From Citrobacter farmeri (GTDB lineage: Bacteria > Pseudomonadota > Gammaproteobacteria > Enterobacterales > Enterobacteriaceae), in contig NZ_CP077291.1 of the NCBI RefSeq assembly GCF_019048065.1, positions 620,001 to 684,000 on the forward strand: a stretch of 64,000 bases of DNA, given 5' to 3'. Under the pieces are notes generated by a model. The model ran no database searches. It had not been told where the DNA came from and worked only from the letters and a program-made list of their open reading frames with translations. The position numbers and the translations under genes were made by a program. Each line of letters starts with the position of its first letter. The first letter of the stretch is position 1. Below, piece by piece: positions 1-9,473 of this stretch.

Positions 1-158
1 CCCTGAAATCCAACGGCGGGAAAGGTAAGCTGGACCCGGTTATCTGGATGTGGGCCGTCAACCTGCTGTACCTGGCGCTGGCGGTGGGGCTGAACCTGTG
101 GGATACAGTGCCGGTGCGCCGTCTGCGCGCCCGTTTTTCGCGTAAAGGAGCGGTGTGA
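1..158 (+). CDS. lptF: LptF, LPS export permease (3' end only)
   Basis: This is the C-terminal tail of LptF, one of the two inner-membrane permease subunits of the LptB2FG transporter that extracts lipopolysaccharide from the inner membrane. The reading frame is open from the first base. It covers a last hydrophobic helix (around VNLLYLALAVGLNLW) and a basic cytoplasmic end (VRRLRARFSRKGAV) that matches the end of E. coli LptF as I remember it. The stop codon TGA (156-158) overlaps the ATG of lptG, so the two genes are translationally coupled as in E. coli. The rest of the gene lies outside the window. Confidence 0.95.
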   Translation, partial: LKSNGGKGKLDPVIWMWAVNLLYLALAVGLNLWDTVPVRRLRARFSRKGAV

Positions 159-1240
159 TGCAGCCATTTGGTGTCCTTGACCGCTATATCGGTAAAACCA
201 TTTTCACCACCATCATGTTGACGTTGTTCATGCTGGTGTCGCTTTCCGGCATTATCAAGTTTGTTGACCAGCTGAAAAAAGCCGGGCAGGGGAGCTACGA
301 TGCGCTGGGCGCGGGGATGTACACCCTGCTCAGCGTGCCAAAAGATGTGCAGATTTTCTTCCCGATGGCGGCGCTGCTTGGCGCGCTGTTGGGACTTGGG
401 ATGCTGGCCCAGCGCAGCGAACTGGTGGTGATGCAAGCGTCGGGTTTTACCCGTATGCAGGTGGCGCTCTCGGTGATGAAAACCGCGATCCCGCTGGTGC
501 TGCTGACCATGGCCATCGGCGAGTGGGTTGCGCCGCAGGGCGAGCAAATGGCGCGTAACTACCGGGCGCAGGCGATGTACGGCGGTTCGCTGCTTTCCAC
601 CCAGCAGGGGCTGTGGGCGAAAGACGGCAATAACTTTGTGTACATTGAACGGGTGAAAGGCGACGAAGAGTTAGGCGGTATCAGTATCTACGCCTTTAAC
701 GATCAGCGTCGTCTGCAGTCGGTGCGCTATGCCGCATCTGCGAAGTTTGACCCGGAACAGAAGGTCTGGCGGTTGTCGCAGGTGGATGAGTCGAATTTGA
801 CCGATCCGAAGCAGGTAACCGGTTCGCAAATAGTGAGCAGTACCTGGAAAACCAACCTCACGCCGGACAAACTGGGCGTGGTGGCGCTGGACCCGGATGC
901 GCTCTCCATCAGCGGTCTGCACAATTACGTGAAGTACCTGAAGTCGAGCGGCCAGGAGGCCGGACGCTATCAGCTCAATATGTGGAGCAAAGTCTTCCAG
1001 CCGCTGTCCGTGGCGGTGATGATGCTGATGGCGCTGTCGTTCATCTTTGGTCCGCTGCGTAGCGTGCCGATGGGTGTGCGTGTGGTGACGGGGATAAGCT
1101 TTGGTTTTGTCTTCTACGTGCTGGACCAGATATTCGGTCCGTTGACGCTGGTGTACGGCATTCCGCCGATTATCGGCGCGCTGCTGCCGAGCGCCTCGTT
1201 CTTCTTAATCAGCCTCTGGCTGATGATGCGTAAGTCATAA
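158..1240 (+). CDS. lptG: LptG, LPS export ABC transporter permease
   Basis: LptG pairs with LptF as the permease of the LptB2FG complex, which drives LPS from the inner membrane onto the LptC-LptA bridge. The 360-residue product has the family layout: two N-terminal membrane helices, a large periplasmic beta-jellyroll domain (roughly residues 130-260), then membrane helices near the C-terminus. It is nearly identical to E. coli LptG. I chose the ATG at 158 (MQPFGVLDRY) over the GTG at 155: it overlaps the lptF stop, has AAAGGAG upstream, and gives the E. coli length. Confidence 0.97.
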   Translation: MQPFGVLDRYIGKTIFTTIMLTLFMLVSLSGIIKFVDQLKKAGQGSYDALGAGMYTLLSVPKDVQIFFPMAALLGALLGLGMLAQRSELVVMQASGFTRMQVALSVMKTAIPLVLLTMAIGEWVAPQGEQMARNYRAQAMYGGSLLSTQQGLWAKDGNNFVYIERVKGDEELGGISIYAFNDQRRLQSVRYAASAKFDPEQKVWRLSQVDESNLTDPKQVTGSQIVSSTWKTNLTPDKLGVVALDPDALSISGLHNYVKYLKSSGQEAGRYQLNMWSKVFQPLSVAVMMLMALSFIFGPLRSVPMGVRVVTGISFGFVFYVLDQIFGPLTLVYGIPPIIGALLPSASFFLISLWLMMRKS

Positions 1241-1263
1241 TCTCCGGCACGTTCTGGCGCAGT

Positions 1264-1361
1264 GCCTGATGGCGCTGCGCTTATCAGGCCTGCTCGCGAA
1301 TTATGATGCGTAAGTTGTCATCTCTTGTAGGCCGGATAAGGCGGTTACGCCGCCATCCGGC
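1264..1361. repeat. Pair of REP elements (BIME) between convergent genes
   Basis: Two imperfect palindromes of the enterobacterial REP type sit between the convergent genes lptG and yjgR. The first (1264-1289) starts GCCTGATGGCG and ends CTTATCAGGC. The second (1331-1361) starts GCCGGATAAGGCGG and ends CCGCCATCCGGC. Such elements are typical of 3' intergenic spaces, where they stabilise transcripts, act as bidirectional terminators or bind gyrase/IHF. No gene is seen here. Confidence 0.85.
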
Positions 1362-1378
1362 AAACTGCGGCGCAATGC

Positions 1379-2881
1379 CTAGCGTCTTCTTCCACCCATC
1401 AGGCTGCCTAATACCCCGCGGATGATTTGATTGGTCACCTGACGGGCGGCGCTTTTCGCCATTGTCTGCACCACACCATCTTTTTTACCGCCGCGTGGCC
1501 CGGTAGTGCCGAACAGAATATCTTTCAGACCGCCAAGAATACCGTCGTCAACGGCCACTTCTTTACCTTTCGCGGGGGGATTACTCTGTTGTTCAGTTGC
1601 CACTTGTATGCCTTTTTGCAGCATTTCAAACGCGGACTCCCGGTCCAGATCGTCTTCGTATTTGCCATAAACCGCAGAGTGGTTGATCAGCCCGTTGCGC
1701 TCATCATCCGTCACCGGTCCCATACGTGAGCACGGGGCAATTACCATCGCCCGCTCGACGACCGACGGGCTACCTTTGGCATCAAGAAACGAAACCAGCG
1801 CTTCGCCGGTGCCCAGTTCCTGAATCGCTTTCTCCGTATCAAACGCCGGATTGGCACGCATGGTTTGCGCGGCGGTTTTCACCGCTTTCTGATCTTTCGG
1901 CGTGAAGGCGCGTAGGGCGTGCTGAACGCGGTTGCCCAACTGACCGAGTACGTTATCCGGAATATCCGCCGGGTTCTGCGAAACAAACCAGACACCAACC
2001 CCTTTCGAGCGGATGAGACGGATCACCTGTTCGATTTTATCCAGCAGCACCTGCGGGGCGTCATTGAACAGCAGATGCGCTTCATCGAAGAAGAAGACCA
2101 GCTTCGGTTTTTCCAGATCGCCGGCTTCCGGTAGTTGCTCATACAGCTCGGAGAGCATCCACAGCAGGCTGGCAGCGTAGAGTTTCGGCATCTGGTAGAG
2201 CTTCTCGGCGCTGAGAATATTGATGGTCCCTTTGCCATTGGCATCGGTCTGCATCCAGTCTTTGATGTCGAGCATTGGCTCGCCAAAGAAGTGCGTTGCC
2301 CCTTGCTGTTCAAGCGTCAGCAGTCCGCGCTGAATAGCGCCGACCGAAGCGCTGCTGATATTGCCATACTGATTCTGGAAGGATTTGGCGTTATCGCCGA
2401 TGTACTGGGTGATGGCCCGCAGGTCTTTGAAATCCAGCAGCAACAGCCCCTGATCGTCAGCAATGCGGAAGATAATGTTCAGTACGCCGGACTGTACTTC
2501 GTTAAGGTTCAGCAGACGCGCCAGCAAGAGCGGCCCGAGGTCAGAGACCGTGGCACGAACCGGATGGCCTTTTTCACCGAAGATATCCCACAGCACCACC
2601 GGGTTGCTATGCGGTTGCCAGTCGGTAATACCGATGTTTTTCAACCTGGCGAGCAGCTTCTCGGAAGCTTGTCCCTCAGCGGCGACACCTGTTAAATCAC
2701 CTTTCACATCGGCCATAAATACCGGTACGCCGATTTCCGACAGCGATTCGGCCAGTTTTTGCAGCGTGACGGTTTTTCCGGTACCGGTCGCGCCAGTAAT
2801 CAGTCCATGACGGTTCGCCATACCGGGGAGTAAAAACAGTTCAGTGTCTGGCGTGCGGGCAATCAGCAGGGGTGAGCTCAT
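1379..2881 (-). CDS. yjgR: YjgR, HerA/FtsK-like DUF853 ATPase
   Basis: A 500-residue P-loop ATPase almost identical to E. coli YjgR, of the DUF853 (HerA-related) family; its cellular role is not established. The Walker A motif GATGTGKT lies near residues 30-37 and the Walker B motif LVFFFDEAH near 270. The C-terminus is basic ([10 protein letters not shown]). An in-frame upstream extension exists to 2959, but the ATG at 2881 ([12 protein letters not shown]) has a strong GGAGGAAA ribosome site and gives the E. coli length. It converges with lptG across the REP elements and is followed upstream by the separately transcribed idnR. Confidence 0.93.
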   Translation of the reverse strand: MSSPLLIARTPDTELFLLPGMANRHGLITGATGTGKTVTLQKLAESLSEIGVPVFMADVKGDLTGVAAEGQASEKLLARLKNIGITDWQPHSNPVVLWDIFGEKGHPVRATVSDLGPLLLARLLNLNEVQSGVLNIIFRIADDQGLLLLDFKDLRAITQYIGDNAKSFQNQYGNISSASVGAIQRGLLTLEQQGATHFFGEPMLDIKDWMQTDANGKGTINILSAEKLYQMPKLYAASLLWMLSELYEQLPEAGDLEKPKLVFFFDEAHLLFNDAPQVLLDKIEQVIRLIRSKGVGVWFVSQNPADIPDNVLGQLGNRVQHALRAFTPKDQKAVKTAAQTMRANPAFDTEKAIQELGTGEALVSFLDAKGSPSVVERAMVIAPCSRMGPVTDDERNGLINHSAVYGKYEDDLDRESAFEMLQKGIQVATEQQSNPPAKGKEVAVDDGILGGLKDILFGTTGPRGGKKDGVVQTMAKSAARQVTNQIIRGVLGSLMGGRRR

Positions 2882-2959
2882 TAGATTTCCTCCATTTATC
2901 CTGCGTCGAGTATAGGCAATGTGAAGGAAAGAGAATATGCGCAGGGGAGAGAAAATCAC

Positions 2960-3958
2960 TTATAGCGTATTGCCGTGATAAATCTGGTATCCCAAATCGA
3001 TCGTATTATGGTTGTGGTCGTTGTTCTTGATTTTGCTCAGCAACATCTGCGCCGCCATGCGACCAATATCAAAACGGGGCGTAATGACGCTGGCAAGGCT
3101 GGGGATCATCTGTCGGCCCATCTCCAGACCGTGGAAACCGGCAATGGAGATTTGCTCCGGCACGGACAGTTCGCGTTCCCGGCAGAACAGCAGCGCACCC
3201 ATTGCGATATCATCATTGGTGCAGAAAACGCCGTCTAAATCCGGGTGGGCGACGAGCGCGTCGCGCATCAGTTGCGTACCCAGATGAATCGACGAGATCG
3301 CCCGCGGGTTAACGCGCAGAGGCGTCAGGTTTCGCTGTGTCATCGCGTCGCAGTAGCCGCAAAAACGTTGTTCATCACGGATATCGTCTTTCGAACCGAG
3401 ATAGAGAATTTTGCGCCGCTGGCGTTTATCCAGCATGGTGCTGACCATATCAAACGCCGCCTGACGGTTATCAAACCCGACTTCCATATCCAGACGATCG
3501 CCCTGGATATCCATCAGTTCGATGATGGGAATGGCCGCCGAGCGCAGGAATTTCACCGTCCGCAGGGTGTGATACTTCTCGGAAAGAATGATGCCGTCGA
3601 TATTGTAGGAGAGCAGATTGATCACTGACTCTTCTTCTGATTCGCGATCGTAGTTGTAGTTGGCAATCAGGGTCTGATAGTTGTGGTCAGAAGTAACGGA
3701 TTCAATACCGGCAAGAATATCGGCGAAGAGCTGGTTCTGAAATGAAGGAATTAACACACCAAGCGTGTAGCTTTGCGCGTTCAACAGCATGGCAGGCGCA
3801 CGGTTCGGGATGTAGTTAATCTCCTCCATGATCTGCGCGATACGCTCGCCGGTTTCCTTTGCGACTTTTTTCGGCGAGCGGATATAGCGGCTCACCGTCA
3901 TTTTGGTCACGCCCGCGAGCGTGGCGATGTCCTGCAAAGAAATTCTGTGGTTCCTCAT
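2960..3958 (-). CDS. idnR: IdnR, LacI-family regulator of L-idonate/gluconate genes
   Basis: A LacI/GalR-type regulator of 332 residues. In E. coli, IdnR activates the idn genes in response to L-idonate or 5-ketogluconate and also affects the gluconate regulon. The N-terminal helix-turn-helix (ISLQDIATLAGVTKMTVSRY, about residues 6-25) is followed by a hinge and a periplasmic-binding-protein-like effector domain, as in E. coli IdnR. ATG codons lie at 3961 and 3958; the second is better spaced from the GGAG ribosome site. It is the last gene of the idnDOTR unit. The likely operators are in the idnD-idnK interval. Confidence 0.95.
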   Translation of the reverse strand: MRNHRISLQDIATLAGVTKMTVSRYIRSPKKVAKETGERIAQIMEEINYIPNRAPAMLLNAQSYTLGVLIPSFQNQLFADILAGIESVTSDHNYQTLIANYNYDRESEEESVINLLSYNIDGIILSEKYHTLRTVKFLRSAAIPIIELMDIQGDRLDMEVGFDNRQAAFDMVSTMLDKRQRRKILYLGSKDDIRDEQRFCGYCDAMTQRNLTPLRVNPRAISSIHLGTQLMRDALVAHPDLDGVFCTNDDIAMGALLFCRERELSVPEQISIAGFHGLEMGRQMIPSLASVITPRFDIGRMAAQMLLSKIKNNDHNHNTIDLGYQIYHGNTL

Positions 3959-4016
3959 CATCTCTCCTGTACCGGGGAGCGGCGGCGAACATCGCTCCCC
4001 GGCAGTTAATCCCGCC

Positions 4017-5336
4017 TTAATGCAGAACGGCGTCTAGCGCCAGCACGCCCAGCAGTCCCATAATCGAAATCAGGGTCTCCATCACCGTCCACGTCCGCAG
4101 CGTTTCACCGACGCTAAGATTGAAGTAACCTTTAAACAGCCAGAATCCAGGATCGTTTACGTGCGAAGCGATCACGCTGCCAGCCCCGGTTGCCAGCACC
4201 ATCAACGCCGGATCGGCATGAGTGACGTTAATGATCGGTAGCACCACGCCTGCGGTAGTAATTGCGGCAACGGTCGCTGACCCCAGCGCAATACGCAGCA
4301 ATGCTGCCACCGTCCAGCACATCAGCAGCGGCGACAGTGAGGTGCCGGTCATTAACTGCGAAATATACTGGCCCACGCCGCTGTCCACCAGAACCTGCTT
4401 AAACGCGCCGCCGCCGGCGATAATGAACACAATCATCGCAATGGCACCGATAGAATCCCCGACGATATCCATGATCTGTTCAATCGTGCGGCCATTGCGT
4501 CGACCGAGGGTGAAAATCGCCAGTACAATAGCGATAAACAGCGCGACCGCAGGGTTACCGATAAACTCAAAGAATACCCGTACGGAGTTGGTTTTTGGCA
4601 GCGTAATTTCACAGACGGCGGCAACAGCCATCAGTATGACGGGGATCACCGCCGCAAAGATACTGTTCCAGAAGGACGGCATCTCCTCTTCGGTGAACAG
4701 GTGTGGGTTAAATAAGCCTTCCGGTGGCGCTTTTTCAAAGCGGGTCAGCAGTTTTGAAAACAGAGGACCTGCAACAATCACCGTAGGTATGGTGATAATG
4801 AACCCGTACAGCAGCGTGGTGCCGAGACTGGCTTCAAAAATCGTCGCAATGGCGGTCGGTCCCGGATGCGGCGGCAGGAAACAGTGGGTCACCGAGAGAG
4901 CGGCGACCATCGGCACGCCGACGTACAGCAGCGGCAAACCGGATGAGGCTACCACCGTAAATACCAGCGGCAGCAGCAGAACAAATCCAACCTCGAAGAA
5001 CATCGCCAGCCCGACAACCAGTCCGGTGACGACCAGCGCCCACTGCACGCGCTTTTTACCAAATGTACCGATCAGGGTCGTGGCAATGCGTTGTGCAGCA
5101 CCCGTATCAGAAATCAATTTCCCCAACATTGCGCCAAAACCGAGGATCATCGCCAGCCCGCCGAGCGTGCCGCCAATCCCGTTTTGAATGGAATGTAAAA
5201 CTGCCTGTGCGTCCATCCCTTCGGCGAATCCCACGACGGCTGCGACCAGAACCAGGGCGATGAAGCCATTGACTTTAAAGCCAATCATCAGGACCAGAAG
5301 CAGCGCGACGCCTGCCGCAATTATGATTAATGGCAT
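4017..5336 (-). CDS. idnT: IdnT, L-idonate/5-ketogluconate/gluconate transporter
   Basis: A 439-residue inner-membrane permease of the gluconate (GntP) family that imports L-idonate, 5-ketogluconate and D-gluconate. The sequence is hydrophobic throughout, with about a dozen membrane spans. It carries the family segment FLPPHPGPTAIA near residue 155 and a conserved C-terminal half (SVIASHVNDPGFWLFKGYF). I place the start at MPLIIIAAG (5336), which matches E. coli IdnT, rather than the in-frame upstream ATG at 5360. It sits between idnO and idnR in the same operon. Confidence 0.95.
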   Translation of the reverse strand: MPLIIIAAGVALLLVLMIGFKVNGFIALVLVAAVVGFAEGMDAQAVLHSIQNGIGGTLGGLAMILGFGAMLGKLISDTGAAQRIATTLIGTFGKKRVQWALVVTGLVVGLAMFFEVGFVLLLPLVFTVVASSGLPLLYVGVPMVAALSVTHCFLPPHPGPTAIATIFEASLGTTLLYGFIITIPTVIVAGPLFSKLLTRFEKAPPEGLFNPHLFTEEEMPSFWNSIFAAVIPVILMAVAAVCEITLPKTNSVRVFFEFIGNPAVALFIAIVLAIFTLGRRNGRTIEQIMDIVGDSIGAIAMIVFIIAGGGAFKQVLVDSGVGQYISQLMTGTSLSPLLMCWTVAALLRIALGSATVAAITTAGVVLPIINVTHADPALMVLATGAGSVIASHVNDPGFWLFKGYFNLSVGETLRTWTVMETLISIMGLLGVLALDAVLH

Positions 5337-5399
5337 AATCTTATCTCTTATCTGTGCCAAAAAGGCAGCGCTTGCGCGCTGCGTAGGGTTGTTCAGCGG

Positions 5400-6164
5400 T
5401 TACACCGCGACCAGCATGCCGCCATCAACGAACAGCAGGTGTCCGTTGACGAAGTCCGAGGCCCTGGAGGAGAGGAATACCGCTGCACCAATCAGTTCCT
5501 GTGGATCGCCCCAGCGGGCGGCAGGCGTACGTTTACACAGCCATGAGGTGAAGGCTTCATCTTCAACCAGCGCTTTGGTCATCTCGGTTTTGAAGTACCC
5601 CGGCGCGATGCCGTTAACCTGGATGTTATGGCGCGCCAGCTCAACGCACATGCCGCGAGTCAGCATCTTCACGGCGCCTTTCGAGGCGGCGTACGGCGTG
5701 ATGGTGTCGCGACCCAGTTCGCTCTGCATCGAGCAGATGTTGATCACTTTCCCGGCCTGGCGCTCAACCATCCGACGGGTTACCGCCTGGGAGACGAGGA
5801 ACACGGCGGTCTGGTTGACCGCAATCACGTCGTTCCACTCCTGCTCTGGAAATTCAGTAAACGGGTGGCGGCGCTGGATCCCGGCGTTATTGACCAGTAC
5901 ATCAATCGGGCCAATATCTTTTTCGATATGCTCTATCGCGGCGTCGATATCCTGTTTATGCGTCACGTTAAAAGGCGCAGCAACGGCGCGGATCCCTTCC
6001 TGCTGCAGTTTTGCGACGGCGGCTTCTGCCCGTTCCGACGTAATATCGTTAACGATAATCTGCGCGCCATATTTGCCGAGACCCGTTGCCAGTAAATACC
6101 CGATCCCCTGGGCGGAACCGGTGATCAGTATATTTTTACCTGCCAGTGAAAAAAGATCGTTCAT
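5400..6164 (-). CDS. idnO: IdnO, 5-keto-D-gluconate 5-reductase
   Basis: A short-chain dehydrogenase/reductase of 254 residues, the same length as E. coli IdnO. It reduces 5-ketogluconate to D-gluconate with NADPH, the second step of L-idonate breakdown in the cytoplasm. Visible motifs are the Rossmann glycine motif TGSAQGIG (about residues 16-23), NNAG (about 92-95), and the catalytic pair YAASK near residue 158. The ribosome site AAGGAGCA lies just before the ATG. It lies 11 bases after idnD and upstream of idnT. Confidence 0.95.
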   Translation of the reverse strand: MNDLFSLAGKNILITGSAQGIGYLLATGLGKYGAQIIVNDITSERAEAAVAKLQQEGIRAVAAPFNVTHKQDIDAAIEHIEKDIGPIDVLVNNAGIQRRHPFTEFPEQEWNDVIAVNQTAVFLVSQAVTRRMVERQAGKVINICSMQSELGRDTITPYAASKGAVKMLTRGMCVELARHNIQVNGIAPGYFKTEMTKALVEDEAFTSWLCKRTPAARWGDPQELIGAAVFLSSRASDFVNGHLLFVDGGMLVAV

Positions 6165-6175
6165 GATGTTGCTCC

Positions 6176-7219
6176 TTATTTTTCATTCTCAAAGACGAGC
6201 TGAACTTTCGCCGCCTGAGTTTTATCGCTGGCGAAAATCAGCGCCTGTTCCAGGTCGGTAAACGGGTATTCCGCACTCAACAGCGGCAGCGGATCGATAA
6301 CGTTGTGCGCCAGCCAGGAGACCGCGGTGTTAAACTCGGTGGTAAAGCGGAAAGAGCCTTTCAGCATGATTTCTTTGCCGATCAGCATCATCATCGGGAA
6401 ATCAGGAACGGCGCCGCCCATACCAACCTGCACCATCACTCCTTTTGCACGGGTGACTTCCAGACAGGTGGTGATAGAGGAGGGATGGCCCGAGACTTCG
6501 AAGCTAATATCGAAATAGCCTTTCTCCGTTTTCCACTGATCGAGCGAGTCATTTTGAGGATTCACCAGCATATTTGCGCCCATTTGCTGAGCCAGCGACA
6601 GCGAGCGCGCGCTGACATCAGCGCAGACCACTTCCGCGGCGCCCAGCGTTTTCACCGCGCTGACGATCAGGCAGCCGATAGGGCCGACGCCAGAGATAAA
6701 TACTTTCTTACCCTGCAGATCGCCGGCCTCATGTGCGGCATGGATGGCCACCGCCAACGGTTCGGCAAAAGCCATGACCTTTTCGTCTGCCTGTTCCGGG
6801 TAAGGAATGCACTGGGCGGTATCAACCGTTTTAAACTGGGTAAACCCCCCATCAACGTGCGGGAAATACATTGCGCTGCCAAAAAAGCGCATTTCAGTAC
6901 ACTGGTTTTCTTCATGCTGAAGGCAGTATTTACAATGGCCGCACGGTTTAGACGGATTAATGGCAATTGACTGTCCTTCGCGTAATGTTTCTGAATCGCT
7001 ATGGACCACTTTGCCAATAACTTCATGACCTAAAATCATTGGCGCTTTGACGGTAAAATTACCGACTTTGCCTTCCTGATAATAATGTAAATCAGATCCG
7101 CAAATTCCTCCGCGGGTTATTTTTACGAGCGTACCTTTATTATTCCATTCGATATTCTGTTGTGTTACGGCAACAGAATGCTTACCCGCGACAACGCAGG
7201 ATTGAGTTTTCACTTCCAT
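6176..7219 (-). CDS. idnD: IdnD, L-idonate 5-dehydrogenase
   Basis: A zinc-dependent medium-chain alcohol dehydrogenase that oxidises L-idonate to 5-ketogluconate, the first step of the pathway. It has the catalytic-zinc segment GGICGSDLHYY (about residues 37-47), GHEVIGKV (about 63-70), a structural-zinc cluster CGHCKYCLQHEENQC (about 92-106), and the nucleotide fold SGVGPIG near residue 175. At 347 residues it is about four longer at the C-terminus (ENEK) than E. coli IdnD. It is the first gene of the idnDOTR operon and is divergent from idnK. Confidence 0.95.
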   Translation of the reverse strand: MEVKTQSCVVAGKHSVAVTQQNIEWNNKGTLVKITRGGICGSDLHYYQEGKVGNFTVKAPMILGHEVIGKVVHSDSETLREGQSIAINPSKPCGHCKYCLQHEENQCTEMRFFGSAMYFPHVDGGFTQFKTVDTAQCIPYPEQADEKVMAFAEPLAVAIHAAHEAGDLQGKKVFISGVGPIGCLIVSAVKTLGAAEVVCADVSARSLSLAQQMGANMLVNPQNDSLDQWKTEKGYFDISFEVSGHPSSITTCLEVTRAKGVMVQVGMGGAVPDFPMMMLIGKEIMLKGSFRFTTEFNTAVSWLAHNVIDPLPLLSAEYPFTDLEQALIFASDKTQAAKVQLVFENEK

Positions 7220-7282
7220 AAATGCCTCACTGGGTCAGGACTTCATCTCCGGTGCATTTAAGCGGTTTTAATTGTTCTTATT

Positions 7283-7335
7283 TGTGACGGGTGTCACACT
7301 GGAAAATTGTTACACTACAATGTTACGCATAACGT
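7283..7335. promoter_or_regulatory. idnD/idnK divergent control region: CRP site and gluconate-type operator
   Basis: The 217-base gap between divergent idnD and idnK holds a textbook CRP site at 7283-7298 (TGTGA, six bases, TCACA). At 7320-7335 there is an inverted repeat of the GntR/IdnR operator type (ATGTTA, CGCA, TAACGT; consensus arms ATGTTA/TAACAT, one transposed pair). Both are read directly from the sequence; assigning the second to IdnR or GntR is inference. The arrangement fits a catabolite-repressed, idonate/gluconate-inducible pair of promoters, as known in E. coli. Confidence 0.75.
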
Positions 7336-7436
7336 GATGCGCTTTATAATTCTCATCTATGGAAATAAAAAAGCGTGAAATTGCCGATTGCGCAGGCGTA
7401 GTATCGCGCCATGGAATATGACGCAGAGGGTTTTAC

Positions 7437-7979
7437 ATGGCCGGGGAAAGCTATATTTTGATGGGTGTTTCAGGAAGTGGTAAATCGTTAATTGGGAGTA
7501 AGGTTGCAGCATTATTATCGGCGAAATTTATTGATGGCGACGATCTCCATCCTGCCAAAAACATTGATAAAATGTCGCAGGGAATACCGTTAACCGATGA
7601 AGACCGACTGCCGTGGTTAGAACGCTTAAATGATGCGTCCTATAGTCTGTATAAAAAAAATGAGACGGGATTTATTGTGTGCTCGTCATTAAAAAAACAG
7701 TATCGCGATTTTTTACGTAAAGGCAGCCCTAACGTGCATTTTCTCTGGCTGGATGGTGACTACGACATTATCCTGGCGCGGATGCAGCGTCGGGCAGGGC
7801 ACTTTATGCCGGTCGCTTTACTGAAAAGTCAGTTTGAAGCACTGGAATGTCCGCTGGCGGAAGAGGACGATATCGCGCGTATCGACATAAATCATGACAT
7901 TGAGAACGTGACGGCGCAGTGCCAACAGGCGGTACTGGCGTTTCGCCAGGCGCGGGAGCGACTCAGCACCTCAATCTGA
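7437..7979 (+). CDS. idnK: IdnK, thermosensitive gluconokinase
   Basis: A 180-residue gluconokinase that phosphorylates D-gluconate to 6-phosphogluconate, feeding the Entner-Doudoroff and pentose phosphate routes. The P-loop GVSGSGKS lies at about residues 10-17, followed by the family signature FIDGDDLHPAKNIDKM (about 31-46). It matches E. coli IdnK closely but ends a few residues earlier with a different C-terminal tail. It is transcribed divergently from idnDOTR and converges with ahr. Confidence 0.95.
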   Translation: MAGESYILMGVSGSGKSLIGSKVAALLSAKFIDGDDLHPAKNIDKMSQGIPLTDEDRLPWLERLNDASYSLYKKNETGFIVCSSLKKQYRDFLRKGSPNVHFLWLDGDYDIILARMQRRAGHFMPVALLKSQFEALECPLAEEDDIARIDINHDIENVTAQCQQAVLAFRQARERLSTSI

Positions 7980-8003
7980 ACCAGCAGGCGCTGAGTCAGA
8001 GCG

Positions 8004-9023
8004 TCAGAAATCGGCTTTCAGCACCACGCGGTAGCGGGCTTTACCGTCACGTACGTGCTGGATAGCCTCGTTGATTTGCGACATCGGGAACAGTTCGGTG
8101 GTCGGCGAGACATTGCTGCGCCCGGCAAACTTCATCAGCTTACGCAGCTCATACGGCGTACCGGTCGCCGAACCGGAGATGCTGCGATCGCCGGCAATCA
8201 GGGTAAAGGCGGGTACCGGCAATGGCTTCAACACCGCGCCGACGGTGTGGAAGTTGCCGCCGTAGGCCAGCGCTTCGAAGTAGGGTTGCCAGTCGAGATC
8301 GACATTGACAGTGTTGATAATGAGATCAAACTGGCCCGCCAGCGCGGTTAATGCCTGCGGATCGCGGCTGTTCACGACTTTATCAGCCCCCATCGCCAAC
8401 ACTTCTTTCTCTTTTGCCGGGTTAGAGCTAAACGCAGTGACCTCACACCCCATCGCATGCAGCAACTTAATGGCGATATGTCCCAGCCCGCCAATGCCGA
8501 TCACCCCGACGCGGCTGGTGGCGGTGATATGGTGCATCAGCAGCGGTTTAAACACCGTGATACCACCGCACAGCAGCGGACCGGCGGATTCAATATCGAT
8601 ACTTTCCGGAAGCGGGATCACCCACTGCCAGTCTGCGCGCAGCTTCTCGGCAAAGCCGCCGCGATTGAGAATGGTTGGCACCGCCCCTTCCAGACAGTTG
8701 ATCTGATTGCCGCTGATACAGGCATCGCAATGCCCACAACTGCGCGCCGTCCAGCCAATCCCCACGCGCTGGCCGATCTTCAGCCCTTTCCCTTGTGCCG
8801 CGCTGCCGAGAGCTGCCACGCGGCCAATTACTTCATGTCCGGCAATCAGGGGATATTGAGAGAATCCCCATTCGTTGTCGATCATCGACAAATCGGAATG
8901 GCAGATACCGCAGTAATCGACTTGAACCTCGACATCTTCCGGCTTGAGTTCGCCCGCATCGTATTCAAAGAGTTCGAGTTCGCTGCCCGCCTCTTTTGCG
9001 GCATAGCTTTTTATCATCGACAT
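8004..9023 (-). CDS. ahr: Ahr (YjgB), NADPH-dependent aldehyde reductase
   Basis: A zinc-dependent alcohol dehydrogenase of 339 residues, near-identical to E. coli Ahr/YjgB, which reduces a broad range of aldehydes with NADPH. Seen are the catalytic-zinc segment [13 protein letters not shown] (about residues 37-49), GHEVIGRV (about 62-69), a structural-zinc cluster [15 protein letters not shown] (about 95-109), and the nucleotide-binding turn GIGGLGH (about 176-182). The gene converges with idnK; only 24 bases separate their ends. Its own upstream region runs into the leuX promoter. Confidence 0.95.
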   Translation of the reverse strand: MSMIKSYAAKEAGSELELFEYDAGELKPEDVEVQVDYCGICHSDLSMIDNEWGFSQYPLIAGHEVIGRVAALGSAAQGKGLKIGQRVGIGWTARSCGHCDACISGNQINCLEGAVPTILNRGGFAEKLRADWQWVIPLPESIDIESAGPLLCGGITVFKPLLMHHITATSRVGVIGIGGLGHIAIKLLHAMGCEVTAFSSNPAKEKEVLAMGADKVVNSRDPQALTALAGQFDLIINTVNVDLDWQPYFEALAYGGNFHTVGAVLKPLPVPAFTLIAGDRSISGSATGTPYELRKLMKFAGRSNVSPTTELFPMSQINEAIQHVRDGKARYRVVLKADF

Positions 9024-9167
9024 TATGTTTCCCTCAGTGTGGTGTTGAACAGGAAAGTGTAGAGCATGGCAAACGGCATCGCCTGGCAGAAGAGGGGATT
9101 GGGAACAGGGACAGGGGGATGTATGCTGATTTTTTCAACACTTAACGGAGAAGACACACGCTAGCGC

Positions 9168-9195
9168 TTGCATGGTTGCGTGCTACAGGTATAAT
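9168..9195 (+). promoter_or_regulatory. leuX promoter
   Basis: A sigma-70 type promoter precedes the tRNA: TTGCAT at 9168-9173, a 16-base spacer, and a perfect TATAAT at 9190-9195. Transcription would begin around 9202, about 23 bases before the mature tRNA. Confidence 0.7.
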
Positions 9196-9224
9196 CCACA
9201 ACGTTTTCCGCATACCTCTTCAGT

Positions 9225-9309
9225 GCCGAAGTGGCGAAATCGGTAGACGCAGTTGATTCAAAATCAACCGTAGAAATACGTGCCGGTTCGAGTCCGGCCT
9301 TCGGCACCA
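9225..9309 (+). tRNA. leuX: tRNA-Leu (anticodon CAA), leuX
   Basis: An 85-base class II tRNA with encoded CCA. The acceptor stem pairs GCCGAAG with CTTCGGC. The anticodon loop TTCAAAA is held by a GTTGA/TCAAC stem, giving anticodon CAA. There is a long variable arm, and the T-arm reads GGTTCGAGTCC. It matches E. coli leuX. The anticodon is the normal one, not the supP amber suppressor form, which matters for the tssM amber codon. The 3' end of this gene is the integration site of the satellite that follows. Confidence 0.97.
9287..9309 (+). repeat. attL (3' end of leuX)
   Basis: The left copy of the attachment core is the T-arm and acceptor end of leuX, starting TTCGAGTCCGGCCTTCG and ending GCACCA. 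The right copy at 21425 shares the first 17 bases and the last six, with one G fewer between, so insertion restores a complete tRNA at the left junction. Confidence 0.85.
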
Positions 9310-9420
9310 TTAGTACTTCCAAGACCATCCGAGAAAGTCCACCAACCCCTTTAAAATCAATGCTTGCAGCGATTTTTTCGTCCCGAGTTGTCCGAGGTAG
9401 TCCGTTGAAATCCGGATGTC

Positions 9421-9473
9421 ATTGGGGGCATAATTGGGGGCATCTTAACTTCGATTAGAAATGTGCCCCCAAA
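9421..9473. repeat. Candidate integrase arm-type sites, left
   Basis: Two direct copies of TTGGGGGCAT-like sequence lie at 9422-9442, with an inverted copy (TGCCCCCAAAT) at 9463-9473 across the start of int. A closely matching pair occurs inside the right end at 21351-21371. Paired repeats near both att sites, and next to int, fit arm-type binding sites of the P4-family integrase; the binding itself is inferred. Confidence 0.55.

Noticed and set aside
4222..6261. Long plus-strand frames opposite idnT, idnO and idnD
   Set aside because: They are mirror frames of well conserved idn genes, Ser/Thr/Pro-rich, with no ribosome sites or family features.
9225..9309. leuX as an amber suppressor explaining the tssM TAG
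   Set aside because: The anticodon loop reads TTCAAAA, giving the normal CAA anticodon, not CTA.
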